Shown piece after piece: positions 27,163 to 36,700 of a stretch of DNA of 64,000 nt (positions are counted from its first letter, which is position 1; each line of letters starts with the position of its first letter). This stretch comes from Flammeovirga aprica JL-4. GTDB taxonomy: Bacteria > Bacteroidota > Bacteroidia > Cytophagales > Flammeovirgaceae. The position numbers and the translations under genes were made by a program. A model generated the notes under the pieces. That model was not told where the DNA came from. It did no database searches and was given only the letters and a program-made list of their open reading frames with translations. Where the stretch lies: positions 1-64,000 of the forward strand of contig NZ_JABANE010000049.1 of the NCBI RefSeq assembly GCF_012844305.1. The letters run 5' to 3'.

Positions 27163-27939
27163 ATGGAATTAAAAAAAATCAATGTATTTCCAATTAAATC
27201 ATTGGACGCAGTGGTGCTTGATGAAGTGGAAATTTCTGAAGGAGCAACATTAAAATGGGATAGAAGATGGGGCATCCATAGAAAAAGTGATGATAGAACG
27301 GTAAATGGGAAGAAATATCCTTCCATTCATCAATTAAGAGCAAATTATGATTTAGATACTTTAAAAGTGGAGCTTTCAAGTGATAAAGTGGGCACAACTT
27401 CTTTTGTGTTGGAAGGGGATTACTCTCAGCTGAACCAATACTTGTCAGATTATTTTGAAGAAGAAGTTTATGTATTAGAAAATGCTTCTACAGGTTTTCC
27501 AGATCATAGTGGAGGAAATGTAGGAGCATCATTGGTGTCATTACAAACACTACAAAAAGTTGGGGAGTGGTTCGACCTTCCTGTTGAGGAGGTAGAGCGA
27601 AGAATGCGTATGAACTTTATTGTAGATAACGAAACCGCTTTTGGAGAAGATGATCTTATGGGACCAACTAAAAGCGAACCTAGATCTTTCTATATCAATG
27701 AGGTGGAACTAAGAGGTTATAAGCCTTGTGAGAGATGTCCTGTGCCGACCAGAGATTCTTACACAGGAGAAGCGAATAAAGGATTCCAGAAAGCATTTTT
27801 GAATAAAAGGAAAGAACTACAGCCACAACTTTTGGAGAATAAAATCTATGCTCATGCTTATATGTGTGGTATTGTATTGAATATCCCTGAGACTTCTATT
27901 GGGAAGGTGGTGAAAAGTGAGATGCCAATTACTTTTTAA
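27163..27939 (+). CDS. MOSC-domain molybdenum-cofactor-binding protein
   Basis: A 258-residue protein with the N-terminal MOSC beta-barrel (INVFPIKSLDAVVLDEVEIS, then WDRRWGIHRK) and the MOSC domain with the conserved Cys region GYKPCERCPVPTRDSYTGE (about residues 186-204). MOSC proteins bind the sulfur-carrying molybdenum cofactor or use the conserved Cys for sulfur transfer; mARC/YcbX-type proteins reduce N-hydroxylated compounds. Here there is no ferredoxin domain. The partner redox proteins are not in the window. The protein is cytoplasmic. Confidence 0.88.
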   Translation: MELKKINVFPIKSLDAVVLDEVEISEGATLKWDRRWGIHRKSDDRTVNGKKYPSIHQLRANYDLDTLKVELSSDKVGTTSFVLEGDYSQLNQYLSDYFEEEVYVLENASTGFPDHSGGNVGASLVSLQTLQKVGEWFDLPVEEVERRMRMNFIVDNETAFGEDDLMGPTKSEPRSFYINEVELRGYKPCERCPVPTRDSYTGEANKGFQKAFLNKRKELQPQLLENKIYAHAYMCGIVLNIPETSIGKVVKSEMPITF

Positions 27940-28223
27940 TCGAAAATTTCACGTTTATTCACAAAAAAATAGATGCGATAAAGGGCCTTTTGGACACTAT
28001 TGTAAATAGTTGAATACTAAACGAATCCTTTTTAATTAAGATTGTAAATTGCTGATAACAAAGTTTTAAAGTGTCATTTCAACGAAAAGGAGATGTCAAA
28101 AGTCCTATTTTGTTATTCAATAAAAATGTAAATTGTATCAATTACTTCACCGTGGTACTTTATTTGTTTCCTTTGGTAAAGTAATAACTATTACATATAA
28201 AAAATCATTAAAAAGAAATAAAT

Positions 28224-29234
28224 ATGAAAGTTGCTATCTTCGGAACAAAATCATACGATAAAGAATTTTTTAAATTAGAAGGAGTAAATACTACACATGA
28301 GTTAGTGTTTTTTGAATCACGATTAAGAGTGAAGACAGCACCACTAGCAAGAGGTTTTGATGCAGTTTGTGTGTTTGTGAATGACGTAGTAGATACAGAA
28401 ACAGTTAAAATGTTAGGGGAATTCGGCATTAAAGTTATTGCCTTACGTTGTGCTGGTTTTAATAACGTAGATTTGATTGAAGCAGAGAAGCAGGGTATTG
28501 AAGTATTAAGAGTGCCAGCTTATTCTCCTTATGCTGTTGCAGAACATACTTTAGCATTGATTCTTACATTAAATAGAAAAACACACAAAGCCTACAACCG
28601 TGTTCGTGAAGGTAATTTCTCATTAGATAGATTAACTGGTTTTGATATTTACGGAAAAACTGTAGGTGTGATTGGTACTGGTAAAATCGGTCAGATTTTC
28701 GCTAGAATCATGAAAGGAATGGGTTGTAAGGTTGTTGGTTTTGATTTATATCCTAACAAAGAATTTGAAAAAGAGGGCGTATTAAAATATGTGACTTTGA
28801 ATGAGCTGTTAGAAAGTTCTGACATTATTTCATTGCACTGTCCATTGACACCTCAAACGCACCATATCATTAATGATCATTCAATCTGGAGAATGAAGAA
28901 AGGTGCAATGTTGATTAATACATCAAGAGGTCGTTTGATTGATACAGAATCTGCTATCCGTGCTTTATCAAAAGGTCACTTAGGTTACCTTGGTATTGAT
29001 GTTTATGAGCAAGAAGAAAAATTATTCTTCAGAGACTTATCAGAGACATTAATCAGAGATGAAAAAATGTTGAATTTAATGTCATTCCCTAACGTATTAG
29101 TAACAGGTCACCAAGCCTTTTTCACTGATACAGCATTAACACAAATTGCTAGAGTAACATTAGGTAACTTAACGGCATTTGAAAAGGGTGAAGAGTTAGT
29201 AAATAGAGTTGGTTCTGAAGCAATAAAAGGTTAA
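28224..29234 (+). CDS. D-2-hydroxyacid dehydrogenase, D-lactate-dehydrogenase-like
   Basis: A 336-residue enzyme of the D-isomer-specific 2-hydroxyacid dehydrogenase family. The NAD-binding motif GVIGTGKIGQIFARI lies near residue 150. The catalytic Arg is in INTSRGRLIDT, the Glu in GIDVYEQEE and the His in VTGHQAFFT. VIALRCAGFNNVDL and VAEHTLALILTLNRK are typical of the LdhA branch, which makes D-lactate from pyruvate in fermentation. A wider 2-ketoacid range is possible. A 284-base upstream region precedes it, in which I see no Rex-type operator. It ends at a strong hairpin. Confidence 0.9.
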   Translation: MKVAIFGTKSYDKEFFKLEGVNTTHELVFFESRLRVKTAPLARGFDAVCVFVNDVVDTETVKMLGEFGIKVIALRCAGFNNVDLIEAEKQGIEVLRVPAYSPYAVAEHTLALILTLNRKTHKAYNRVREGNFSLDRLTGFDIYGKTVGVIGTGKIGQIFARIMKGMGCKVVGFDLYPNKEFEKEGVLKYVTLNELLESSDIISLHCPLTPQTHHIINDHSIWRMKKGAMLINTSRGRLIDTESAIRALSKGHLGYLGIDVYEQEEKLFFRDLSETLIRDEKMLNLMSFPNVLVTGHQAFFTDTALTQIARVTLGNLTAFEKGEELVNRVGSEAIKG

Positions 29235-29256
29235 ATTGTAGTAAGAACTAAAATTG

Positions 29257-29286
29257 AAGGTATCAATAGTTTAATATTGATACCTT
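29257..29286 (+). terminator. Terminator of the 2-hydroxyacid dehydrogenase gene
   Basis: A perfect 12-base stem, AAGGTATCAATA (29257-29268) with TATTGATACCTT (29275-29286), followed by TATTTTTAT. Confidence 0.88.
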
Positions 29287-29294
29287 TATTTTTA

Positions 29295-29327
29295 TAAGTA
29301 CAAATTCAAAATTTGATTTAGTACTTA
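29295..29327. repeat. AAGTACT inverted repeat, copy 5
   Basis: TAAGTACAAATTCAAA (29295-29310) pairs with TTTGATTTAGTACTTA (29312-29327) with two mismatches. The left arm is identical to copy 2. It begins 8 bases after the preceding terminator. Confidence 0.75.
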
Positions 29328-29432
29328 AAGCAGATTAATTTTTCGAAAAGTGAAATAAAAGTTAATCTTTAAACTAATTATTACTGAAAACGTAATATTA
29401 TTTGTTAGAAAACTATAATAATATTGTAAACC

Positions 29433-29795
29433 ATGAAAAGAAGACAAGCAACAACACTTGTAACTGCTATTGCCGCTGGTGCTGCGATTACTACAGGGAT
29501 CGTAATTAAGACAAGAAAATACATGCAAAAGAAAAGACTAGATGAGGGAGATTACTTGTACCCATATCTGTCTTTTATTAAGAAAAAAATTGAGTCTGGT
29601 AAGAAGTCGATTATTATCACTCCAGAAGATTCTCCATTTAAATTCATCACTCTTTCAGTAAAAAATGCAGGAAAGAAAAAGTTGGTTTTAGCCGATTATG
29701 AAGGAACTGCTTTAGGAAGAGGACGTAAAGACCTTTTAAAATATAAAAATGGTAAGCTTACTTTCATTAAGCCTATCATTGAATATGCAATGTAA
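29433..29795 (+). CDS. Small membrane-anchored protein of unknown function
   Basis: A 120-residue protein with one N-terminal hydrophobic segment (about residues 8-24, LVTAIAAGAAITTGIVI) right after MKRRQ, which suggests a signal anchor. The soluble remainder is Lys-rich and beta-like (KSIIITPEDSPFKFITLSV). No domain is recognised. The gene has its own terminator and a position between the dehydrogenase and a SpoIIE phosphatase. Confidence 0.65.
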   Translation: MKRRQATTLVTAIAAGAAITTGIVIKTRKYMQKKRLDEGDYLYPYLSFIKKKIESGKKSIIITPEDSPFKFITLSVKNAGKKKLVLADYEGTALGRGRKDLLKYKNGKLTFIKPIIEYAM

Positions 29796-29816
29796 AAATT
29801 TGATTGTATCACAAAG

Positions 29817-29846
29817 AAGTCATTCTCTAAAGAAAGGGAATGACTT
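29817..29846 (+). terminator. Hairpin terminator
   Basis: AAGTCATTC (29817-29825) pairs with GAATGACTT (29838-29846), extended by a CTC/GGG wobble, followed by TTTTTAT. Confidence 0.8.
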
Positions 29847-29937
29847 TTTTTATGTAAAATTCAAAAAAATGAAATAATTGTTTAAACAAATTTTACTTGA
29901 ATTCAGTTACTACTCTGAACATTTTAAAATTTGGCTT

Positions 29938-30858
29938 ATGCAGACTATAGACAAGAATAGTGTAAAGTATTTATCAGAACAGCTTCAGATTGTAAAGGAA
30001 AAATATGAGTCGCAAAAGCAGATGACGGAAATGACGATTAGTTATCTTCAGGATACAAATGCAAAATTAACTGAAGCTAAAAATGAGATAGATAGCGTAA
30101 ACAAAAGAGTACAGCAAAGCATCAATTATGCTCAAAGGATTCAAAGAAAAATTCTTCCTTCTGACCACAAAGTTGAACGCTTGTTCCCATCGTCTTTTTT
30201 GATTTATAAACCAAAAGATGTAGTCAGCGGTGATTTTTATTTTGTGGATGAAGATGACACATACAAGTACCTAGCTGTGATAGACTGTACAGGTCATGGA
30301 GTACCTGGTGCATTTTTGACATTAATCGTCAACTCACTTTTAGAATCTATTTTAAAGGAAAATAAAGGCAACAGAGCCGATATAATATTAAAAAAACTAG
30401 ATGAAAAGTTGTATCACTACCTGAACAAAAATGAAGGGACTAAGCGTATTCAGGACGGTCTAGATATTACTTTTTGTATGATAGAAAAAGCATCCAACAC
30501 TATTATTTTTTCTTCAACCCATCAACGTTTTTATCATTTATCAAATAAAGAGGTTGAAGAGTATAAAGGTGCCCCTTATTCAATTGGAGAGTTTTCAAAA
30601 CGACAGGAGAAACTGACCAACGTACAATTACAGTATCAAAAAGGTGATCTTCTCTATTTGTCCACAGATGGAATTCTGGATCAATTTGGTGGGGTAAATA
30701 ATGAAAAATTCAAGAGAAAGAATTTTAAAAATCTATTAACTAAAATAGCAGATTATCCGCTTGAAAAACAAAAGAAAATCATAGAACTAACCTTCGAGAA
30801 ATGGAAGTCAGATAAGGTACAAACGGATGATATTTTGGTAATGGGTATTATGCTTTAA
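29938..30858 (+). CDS. SpoIIE-family protein phosphatase
   Basis: The frame is open upstream to a TTG at 29878, but the ATG at 29938 (MQTIDKNSVKYL) is the likelier start and gives 306 residues. An N-terminal coiled coil (about residues 8-60) leads to a PP2C/SpoIIE domain with INYAQRIQRKILP, VSGDFYFVDE, VIDCTGHGVPGAFLT, LSTDGILDQFGG and TDDILVMGI. All metal-binding aspartates are present. There is no membrane or sensor domain, unlike the other phosphatase at 23994, so control is probably by partner binding through the coiled coil. The next gene encodes a STAS-like protein that could be its target. Confidence 0.9.
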   Translation: MQTIDKNSVKYLSEQLQIVKEKYESQKQMTEMTISYLQDTNAKLTEAKNEIDSVNKRVQQSINYAQRIQRKILPSDHKVERLFPSSFLIYKPKDVVSGDFYFVDEDDTYKYLAVIDCTGHGVPGAFLTLIVNSLLESILKENKGNRADIILKKLDEKLYHYLNKNEGTKRIQDGLDITFCMIEKASNTIIFSSTHQRFYHLSNKEVEEYKGAPYSIGEFSKRQEKLTNVQLQYQKGDLLYLSTDGILDQFGGVNNEKFKRKNFKNLLTKIADYPLEKQKKIIELTFEKWKSDKVQTDDILVMGIML

Positions 30859-30930
30859 AGCTTGTTTTAAAAAACTTTTTTAAGTGGAAATTTATCTAAA
30901 ACATGCTCTTAAACTTTTAATTTAATAATT

Positions 30931-31389
30931 ATGGTAACTTCATCGAATGAATTAAACACTACAAAAAACAATCTCTTTGACTGTCTGTACAAAGATGACT
31001 ACACAAAAGTCTATTTCATCCAAGAGAAAAACATATTGGTATGTGAGGCTTTACAAGATTACATTCCGATTGAGGATTTTAAGAAGGTCTTCAATTTTAT
31101 CACCCTCAATTTTTCACTTTTTGATAAAGTAGAAAAGTTTCTCTTTGATAAACAAAGCCTGAGGGTATTTCACCAACCGTCGATGGAGTGGTATTTTGTT
31201 TTCTGGAAAAAGGAAATGTACCAAAAGTACAATTTAGTAAATCATGTGAAGATCCTTCCTCAAAACATACCATGGTTTGAAGCATCTGTAAAAGCGGGCA
31301 GGGCACAAATTGAAGAAAAATACAAAGACCTTGTGGTCGATAAGTTGAATATTGAATATGTGAACTCCATTGATGAGCTCCTTTCATAG
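30931..31389 (+). CDS. STAS/SpoIIAA-like protein
   Basis: A 152-residue cytoplasmic protein. The order of strands and helices (VYFIQEKNILVCEALQDYIP, EDFKKVFNFITLNF, VEKFLFDKQSLRVFHQPSMEWY, KAGRAQIEEK and the C-terminal YVNSIDELLS) resembles the SpoIIAA-like/STAS fold proteins common in Bacteroidota. It starts 72 bases after a SpoIIE-type phosphatase gene. In known partner-switching modules such phosphatases dephosphorylate a serine of a STAS protein. The family assignment is by pattern only; candidate serines are in DKQSLRVF and QPSMEW. Confidence 0.5.
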   Translation: MVTSSNELNTTKNNLFDCLYKDDYTKVYFIQEKNILVCEALQDYIPIEDFKKVFNFITLNFSLFDKVEKFLFDKQSLRVFHQPSMEWYFVFWKKEMYQKYNLVNHVKILPQNIPWFEASVKAGRAQIEEKYKDLVVDKLNIEYVNSIDELLS

Positions 31390-31470
31390 CCACTTTTTTC
31401 AAATAAAAAGAAGATCCTTTTTCATATAAAGCATTAATCCTTACCTTTCATGAGGTACTATTTGCTATTT

Positions 31471-32061
31471 ATGAAAAAGGATTTTTTTAATTATTGTAAT
31501 GCTATCAGCAATGAGATTGAAGCTGAAGCATTAGATAAGTTGTTCAATTGTTTTCATCGCCGTTCATTAATGAAAGACGATTACTTTTCAAAAAAAGGAG
31601 AATATGCTCAAAAAGTAGGTTTTTTATTGAATGGAGTAATTCGAGCTTTCTATCTCAATGAGCAAGGGAAGGAATACAATAAACAGTTTTTTGTAGGACC
31701 TTCTTTAATTGGTGCTTATACGTCTTTGCTTACCAAAACACCTAATCTTATCCCACAGCAAGCACTGACCGATTGTGAAATTCTAGAGGCCGATTATCAA
31801 CAAATCGAAAAATTATATTCTCAGCATCACTCTTTGGAGCGTTTAGGACGTAAAATATCGGAACATTATTTTTTAGAGAAAGAAAAAAAAGAACTAGAAA
31901 TGGGTTTACTAGAAGGTGAGGAGCGTTATACTATTTTTCAGAAAGATTTCCCGAACCTTGAACAGCAAATACCACAGTTCCATATCGCTTCTTATTTAGG
32001 GATTTCTGCCACTCAATTAAGTCGTATTCGTAAAGGGATATTGAAAAGTGGAGTAGATTAA
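31471..32061 (+). CDS. Crp/Fnr-family transcription regulator
   Basis: The frame opens at 31450, but the ATG at 31471 (MKKDFFNYC) is the more likely start, giving 196 residues. A cyclic-nucleotide-binding-like barrel (DYFSKKGEYAQKVGFLLNGVIRAFYLNEQGKEYN) is followed by a long helix and a C-terminal helix-turn-helix (IPQFHIASYLGISATQLSRIRKG). It lacks the Cys set of Fnr and the Arg/Ser set expected for cAMP binding, like most Bacteroidota Crp-like regulators. It lies 68 bases upstream of the SMP-30-like gene and may control it or the copper genes further on. Confidence 0.88.
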   Translation: MKKDFFNYCNAISNEIEAEALDKLFNCFHRRSLMKDDYFSKKGEYAQKVGFLLNGVIRAFYLNEQGKEYNKQFFVGPSLIGAYTSLLTKTPNLIPQQALTDCEILEADYQQIEKLYSQHHSLERLGRKISEHYFLEKEKKELEMGLLEGEERYTIFQKDFPNLEQQIPQFHIASYLGISATQLSRIRKGILKSGVD

Positions 32062-32129
32062 AATTACATATGTAAATTTATTGATTTTATTTCTCGGCCA
32101 CTTTTGTAGTACACTAAAATGAAAGTACT

Positions 32130-33203
32130 ATGAAAACAACAATATTAATATCTCTTTTCGTATTGGGTTTAGCATTCTCAAACTGTTCTATACAACCCAA
32201 CAAATGGACACCTGTAGCTTCGGAAATAGAAGTTGATGGTTTAGACACAAGCAATTATCTTACACATTCAAAACAAGTTTCTCTTTTAGGATTTTCAGGA
32301 GCCGAAGATTTTGCCATGGACAAAGAAGGTAATTTGTACTGTGGGACTCATAATAGTCATGAAGATTTTACTGGAGGAGCCATTTTAAAAATTGATACCT
32401 CGCTAAATGTTGAGGCCTTTATCAAAACGGAGAAATGGGTGACGGGTATGCATTTCAATGCTGATAATGAATTGATTATTTTGATGAATGGTGTAGGTTT
32501 GTTGAAAGTGAATGAGGATAAGTCTTTCGATACGTTATTGACCCAAACTCCAGATGGAAAAGCACTATTGATGGGATCAGGTCTTGATATCAGTTCAGAG
32601 GGTAAGATTTATTTTAATAACCTTTCTTCAGAAATGACGACTTCCACCAAAACAATCAATCGTTTAATTCTGGAAATGAAACCCGATGGAGGTGTTTATT
32701 GCTTTGATCCGAAAACCCATAAGACTGAAATTATTTCCCCAGGAAATTACTTTGGAAATGGATTGGTATTAAGTGAAGATGAAAATTCAATATTAGTTTC
32801 AGAGACTTCTAAATACCGTATTCTTAGGTATTGGGTGAGCGGAAAAAAGAAAGGTCAGTATGAAGTGTTTATGGATAATCTTCCAGGTTTCCCTAATAAT
32901 TTAAAAAGAAGCTCGAATGGTAATTATTGGTTGGGTTTTACTACAAAACGCAGTCAGCAGTTGGATGATATTCACCCTAAGCCTTGGATGAAAAAGATGG
33001 TTTTTGCAATGCCAGATTTTATGAAACCGAAAGCAGATAAATATGCCATGGTGATGGAGATCTCAGAAAGTGGCGAGATCTTAAGGGTATTTACAGACCA
33101 AAATGGTGAGGTAGTAAAAGAGGCAGGGGCGGTCTTAGAAAGTAATGGAAAACTTTATCTAGGAGGTGATATTGTAAGTGAAGTGGCGGTTTTTGATTTG
33201 TAG
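32130..33203 (+). CDS. SMP-30/strictosidine-synthase-like lipoprotein
   Basis: A 357-residue protein with a lipoprotein signal (GLAFSNC, Cys about residue 19). The mature part is a six-bladed beta-propeller of the SMP-30/gluconolactonase/strictosidine synthase type: GAEDFAMDKEGNLYCGTHN, YFGNGLVLSEDENSILVSET, YRILRYWVSG and FPNNLKRSSNGNYWLGF. These blocks match the calcium-dependent lactonase-like propellers also found in APMAP. It would act in the periplasm or on the outer membrane. The substrate is unknown. It follows the Crp-type regulator. Confidence 0.82.
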   Translation: MKTTILISLFVLGLAFSNCSIQPNKWTPVASEIEVDGLDTSNYLTHSKQVSLLGFSGAEDFAMDKEGNLYCGTHNSHEDFTGGAILKIDTSLNVEAFIKTEKWVTGMHFNADNELIILMNGVGLLKVNEDKSFDTLLTQTPDGKALLMGSGLDISSEGKIYFNNLSSEMTTSTKTINRLILEMKPDGGVYCFDPKTHKTEIISPGNYFGNGLVLSEDENSILVSETSKYRILRYWVSGKKKGQYEVFMDNLPGFPNNLKRSSNGNYWLGFTTKRSQQLDDIHPKPWMKKMVFAMPDFMKPKADKYAMVMEISESGEILRVFTDQNGEVVKEAGAVLESNGKLYLGGDIVSEVAVFDL

Positions 33204-33253
33204 TTTAACAAATGTTTATTTTGATAAGTAAATAATAATTTTGAAATTCGAAT

Positions 33254-33670
33254 ATGCTTAAATCCGTTAAGAACATATTATTATCTATGATATTGATTTT
33301 AGGCACTATTGGAATTGTGGGTAATGCTCACATTTGCAATGGTGTTTTAAAAGCAATCAATATGCAACCTTCCCACGAATGCTGTGCGAAGGGTATGGAT
33401 AGTAAAATGAAATCGGATTGTTGTGAGAACAATATGCATCATGTGAAAGTAGAAAGTCATTTTGATCAAGTTATTGATATCGTAGAAGTACCGTCTTTTA
33501 CTTATCAGGAAATGATGAAAAACCTTTGGGAATCTGCTTTTACATTTATCCTTCCTACAAACACAGAGGCGGAATTAGTAAAACAATCGCCTAATTTTTG
33601 TGTATTAAAATCTCCTCCTAATCACAGGACCGTTCCTATCAATATTTCTAATCAAATCATTTTAGTTTAA
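33254..33670 (+). CDS. Small Cys/His-rich exported protein of the copper island
   Basis: A 138-residue protein with an N-terminal hydrophobic signal (LLSMILILGTIGIVGNA), then an HxC (AHICNG), two CC pairs (ECCAK, DCCEN), Met/His runs (KMKSDCCENNMHHVK) and a PPNH motif near the C-terminus. This arrangement fits the small HYC_CC_PP-type proteins found before CusA-like pumps in Bacteroidota, which are thought to bind copper; that name is from memory. It lies 88 bases upstream of cusA with a hairpin (33674-33706) between them. Confidence 0.75.
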   Translation: MLKSVKNILLSMILILGTIGIVGNAHICNGVLKAINMQPSHECCAKGMDSKMKSDCCENNMHHVKVESHFDQVIDIVEVPSFTYQEMMKNLWESAFTFILPTNTEAELVKQSPNFCVLKSPPNHRTVPINISNQIILV

Positions 33671-33758
33671 AGAACATTTTTCAGTTTTAATTAATTGCAA
33701 AAATGTATTACATTAATAGTGAGGCCATTTTATGACCTTTCTTTAAACGATATAAAAA

Positions 33759-36700
33759 ATGATCAATAAATTAGTTCGTTTCTTTCTCTATAATAGAGTA
33801 GTGACGATAGTAGCTTTATTGTTGGTGGTTTTATGGGGATTAATGCACAGTCCTTTTAAAACTACCCTCAATAAGTATATACCTTATGAACCTGTAGCTG
33901 TAGATGCTATTCCAGATATAGGAGATAATCAACAAATAGTTTTTACAAATTGGCTTGGCCGATCACCTCAAGATATCGAAGATCAGGTAACTTACCCCTT
34001 AACCACAAGTTTATTAGGAATACCGGGCGTGAAAAGCATCCGTAGTAATTCCATGTTCGGCTTTTCTACCATCAACATTATCTTTAAAGATGATGTGGAG
34101 TTTTATTTCGGTAGAACTAGAATCCTGGAGAAAATAAACAGTTTGCCTCCCAATACACTTCCAGAAGGAGTTCAACCCACATTAGGGCCTGATGCCACAG
34201 CTGTTGGGCAAGTATATTGGTATACTCTAGAAGGAAGAGATGAAAGTGGAAATCCAACAGGGGGATGGAATTTAGAGGAATTGAGATCTACTCAAGACTT
34301 TTTGGTAAAATATGCACTTATGTCTGCTGATGGTGTGTCAGAAGTGGCGTCAGTAGGAGGCTTTGTGAAAGAATACCAAATTGATGTTGACCCGAATGCT
34401 TTGAAGGCTTACAATGTGACCTTACAGCAAGTGATGAATGCAGTAAGGAACTCAAATTTGGATGTTGGTGCGAGAACGATTGAGGTCAATAATGCAGAGT
34501 ATTTTGTGAGAGGAATTGGCTATATCAAAAGTATTGCTGATTTGGAGGAATCAGTAGTGAAAGTGAATAAGAACATCCCGATCCGAATCAAAGATGTTGC
34601 AAAAGTGGTAGAAGGGCCTGCAGTAAGAAGAGGTATTCTTGATAAAGAAGGAGCCGAAGTAGTAGGTGGTGTAGTGACTGCTCGTTTTGGAGCGAACCCT
34701 ATGCTTGTTGTTGATAATGTAAAAGATAAAATCAGTGATATTCAAGCAGGTTTACCTCAGAAAATTTTAGAAGATGGCACACTGAGTAAAGTAACTATTG
34801 TTCCTTTCTACGATCGCTCTGTTTTGATCAAGGAAACGTTGGGTACACTCAATGAAGCATTGACACAAGAGATTTTAATTACAGTCATTGTCGTTTTGAT
34901 AATGGTTTGGAATCTTAGAGCTTCCATGTTGATTTCTAGTTTGCTTCCAATTGCCGTTTTGATGGTTTTTGTGGTGATGAAATATATGGGTATTGTGGCC
35001 AATATTGTTTCACTGAGCGGAATTGCCATTGCAATAGGAACCATGGTTGACATTGGTATTGTAATGTCTGAAAACCTGATCAAACATTTAGAGCATAGAA
35101 AAGGTAGAGTCCTTATTAATGTCATTTATGACGCTACTGAAGAAGTATCAGGAGCTATTGTGACAGCGGTAGCCACTACAGTAGTCAGCTTCATTCCAGT
35201 ATTTACATTACAAGCTTCAGAAGGGAAATTATTCTCCCCATTGGCTTATACCAAAACCTTTGCTTTGTGTGCATCAGTTGTGGTAGCTCTCGTTTTTTTA
35301 CCTTCCTTCGCTTATTATTTCTTTAAATCAGAGCAAAAGAAAAAGGCCTCCATCATCTTTAAAATCCTTTCGGTGATTGTTGGTGTTGCCCTTTTATTTT
35401 TCAAAACAAGCTTAGGTTTAGGTGTACTCATTATTACACTTTATTCCATTTTTGAAAAACAACTGAAACAATATCTTTCTGATAAATTATATGACCGATT
35501 AAGAAGTGGAATTGTAGCCACTGTTATTGCTTATCTTTTGGCTATGGATTGGTTGCCTCTTGGTGCACAAGAAAGCGATTTCAAGAACTTTATTTTTGTA
35601 GCAGGTTTAATCGTTTTGGTTTTAGGAGGTTTCCAGTTATTTATTTTGATGTACCCTAAGATTCTTGAAAAATGCTTAGACCATAAAATCACTTTTCTTT
35701 CCATCGTATTCTTCGTTGTCTTTGCAGGAGTTTCAGCATGGGTAGGCTTTGCTAATTTATTTTCACCTGTTCAATCCCTGATGACTAAAGTTGGGGTTGA
35801 TATGACGGATTCACGAGCATACAAAAATATGAATCGTGCCTTTCCTGGTATTGGGTCCGAGTTTATGCCTTCCTTATCAGAAGGAAGTTTCTTGTTGATG
35901 CCCACCACTATGCCTAATGCAGGAATTTCTGAAGTGAAGAAGAATCTTCAGTTGATGGATATGGCCGTAAAAAGCATTCCTGAAATTGAATCTGTTGTGG
36001 GAAAAGCGGGTAGAACCGAATCTCCATTAGATCCTGCACCCTTATCCATGTATGAAAATATCATCAATTACAAGAGTGAATATAAAGTAGATGAAAATGG
36101 GAATCGATTACGCTTTAAAGTTAATGCAGATGATGATTACGTAAAAGGTGAAAATGGTGATTTAATTGAAGATCCAAATGGACAGTATTTTAGACAGTGG
36201 AGAGACAATATCCATTCTCCTGATGATATTTGGCAAGAAATTGTAAAAGCCACTCAATTACCTGGTTTGACTTCAGCTCCTAAGTTGCAACCAATTGAGA
36301 CTCGTCTGATTATGACACAAACAGGTATGAGAGCTCCAATGGGTATCAAAGTTTTCGGACCTGATTTAGCCACCATTGAAAGTTTTGGAGTTCAATTAGA
36401 GCAAATACTAAAGGAAGTTCCTTCGGTAAAAAAAGAAGCCGTTTTTGCAGATCGTATAGTAGGTAAACCGTATTTGGAAATAGAAATTGACCGTCAGAAA
36501 ATAGCACGATATGGATTGAATGTAAAAGATATGCAGATGCTATTGGAAATGGTGATTGGAGGTATGCCATTGACCTATACAGTAGAAGGTCGTGAGCGTT
36601 TTCCAGTTCGATTAAGATACGCTCGTGAATACAGAGACAATCCTGATGTCCTGAAAAAGTTTCTAGTGAATGTGCCTTTGGGAATTCAAGTTCCTTTGGA

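Noticed and set aside
27940..28223. Rex-type operator upstream of the D-lactate-dehydrogenase-like gene
   Set aside because: No TTGTGA-N6-TCACAA or near match is present.
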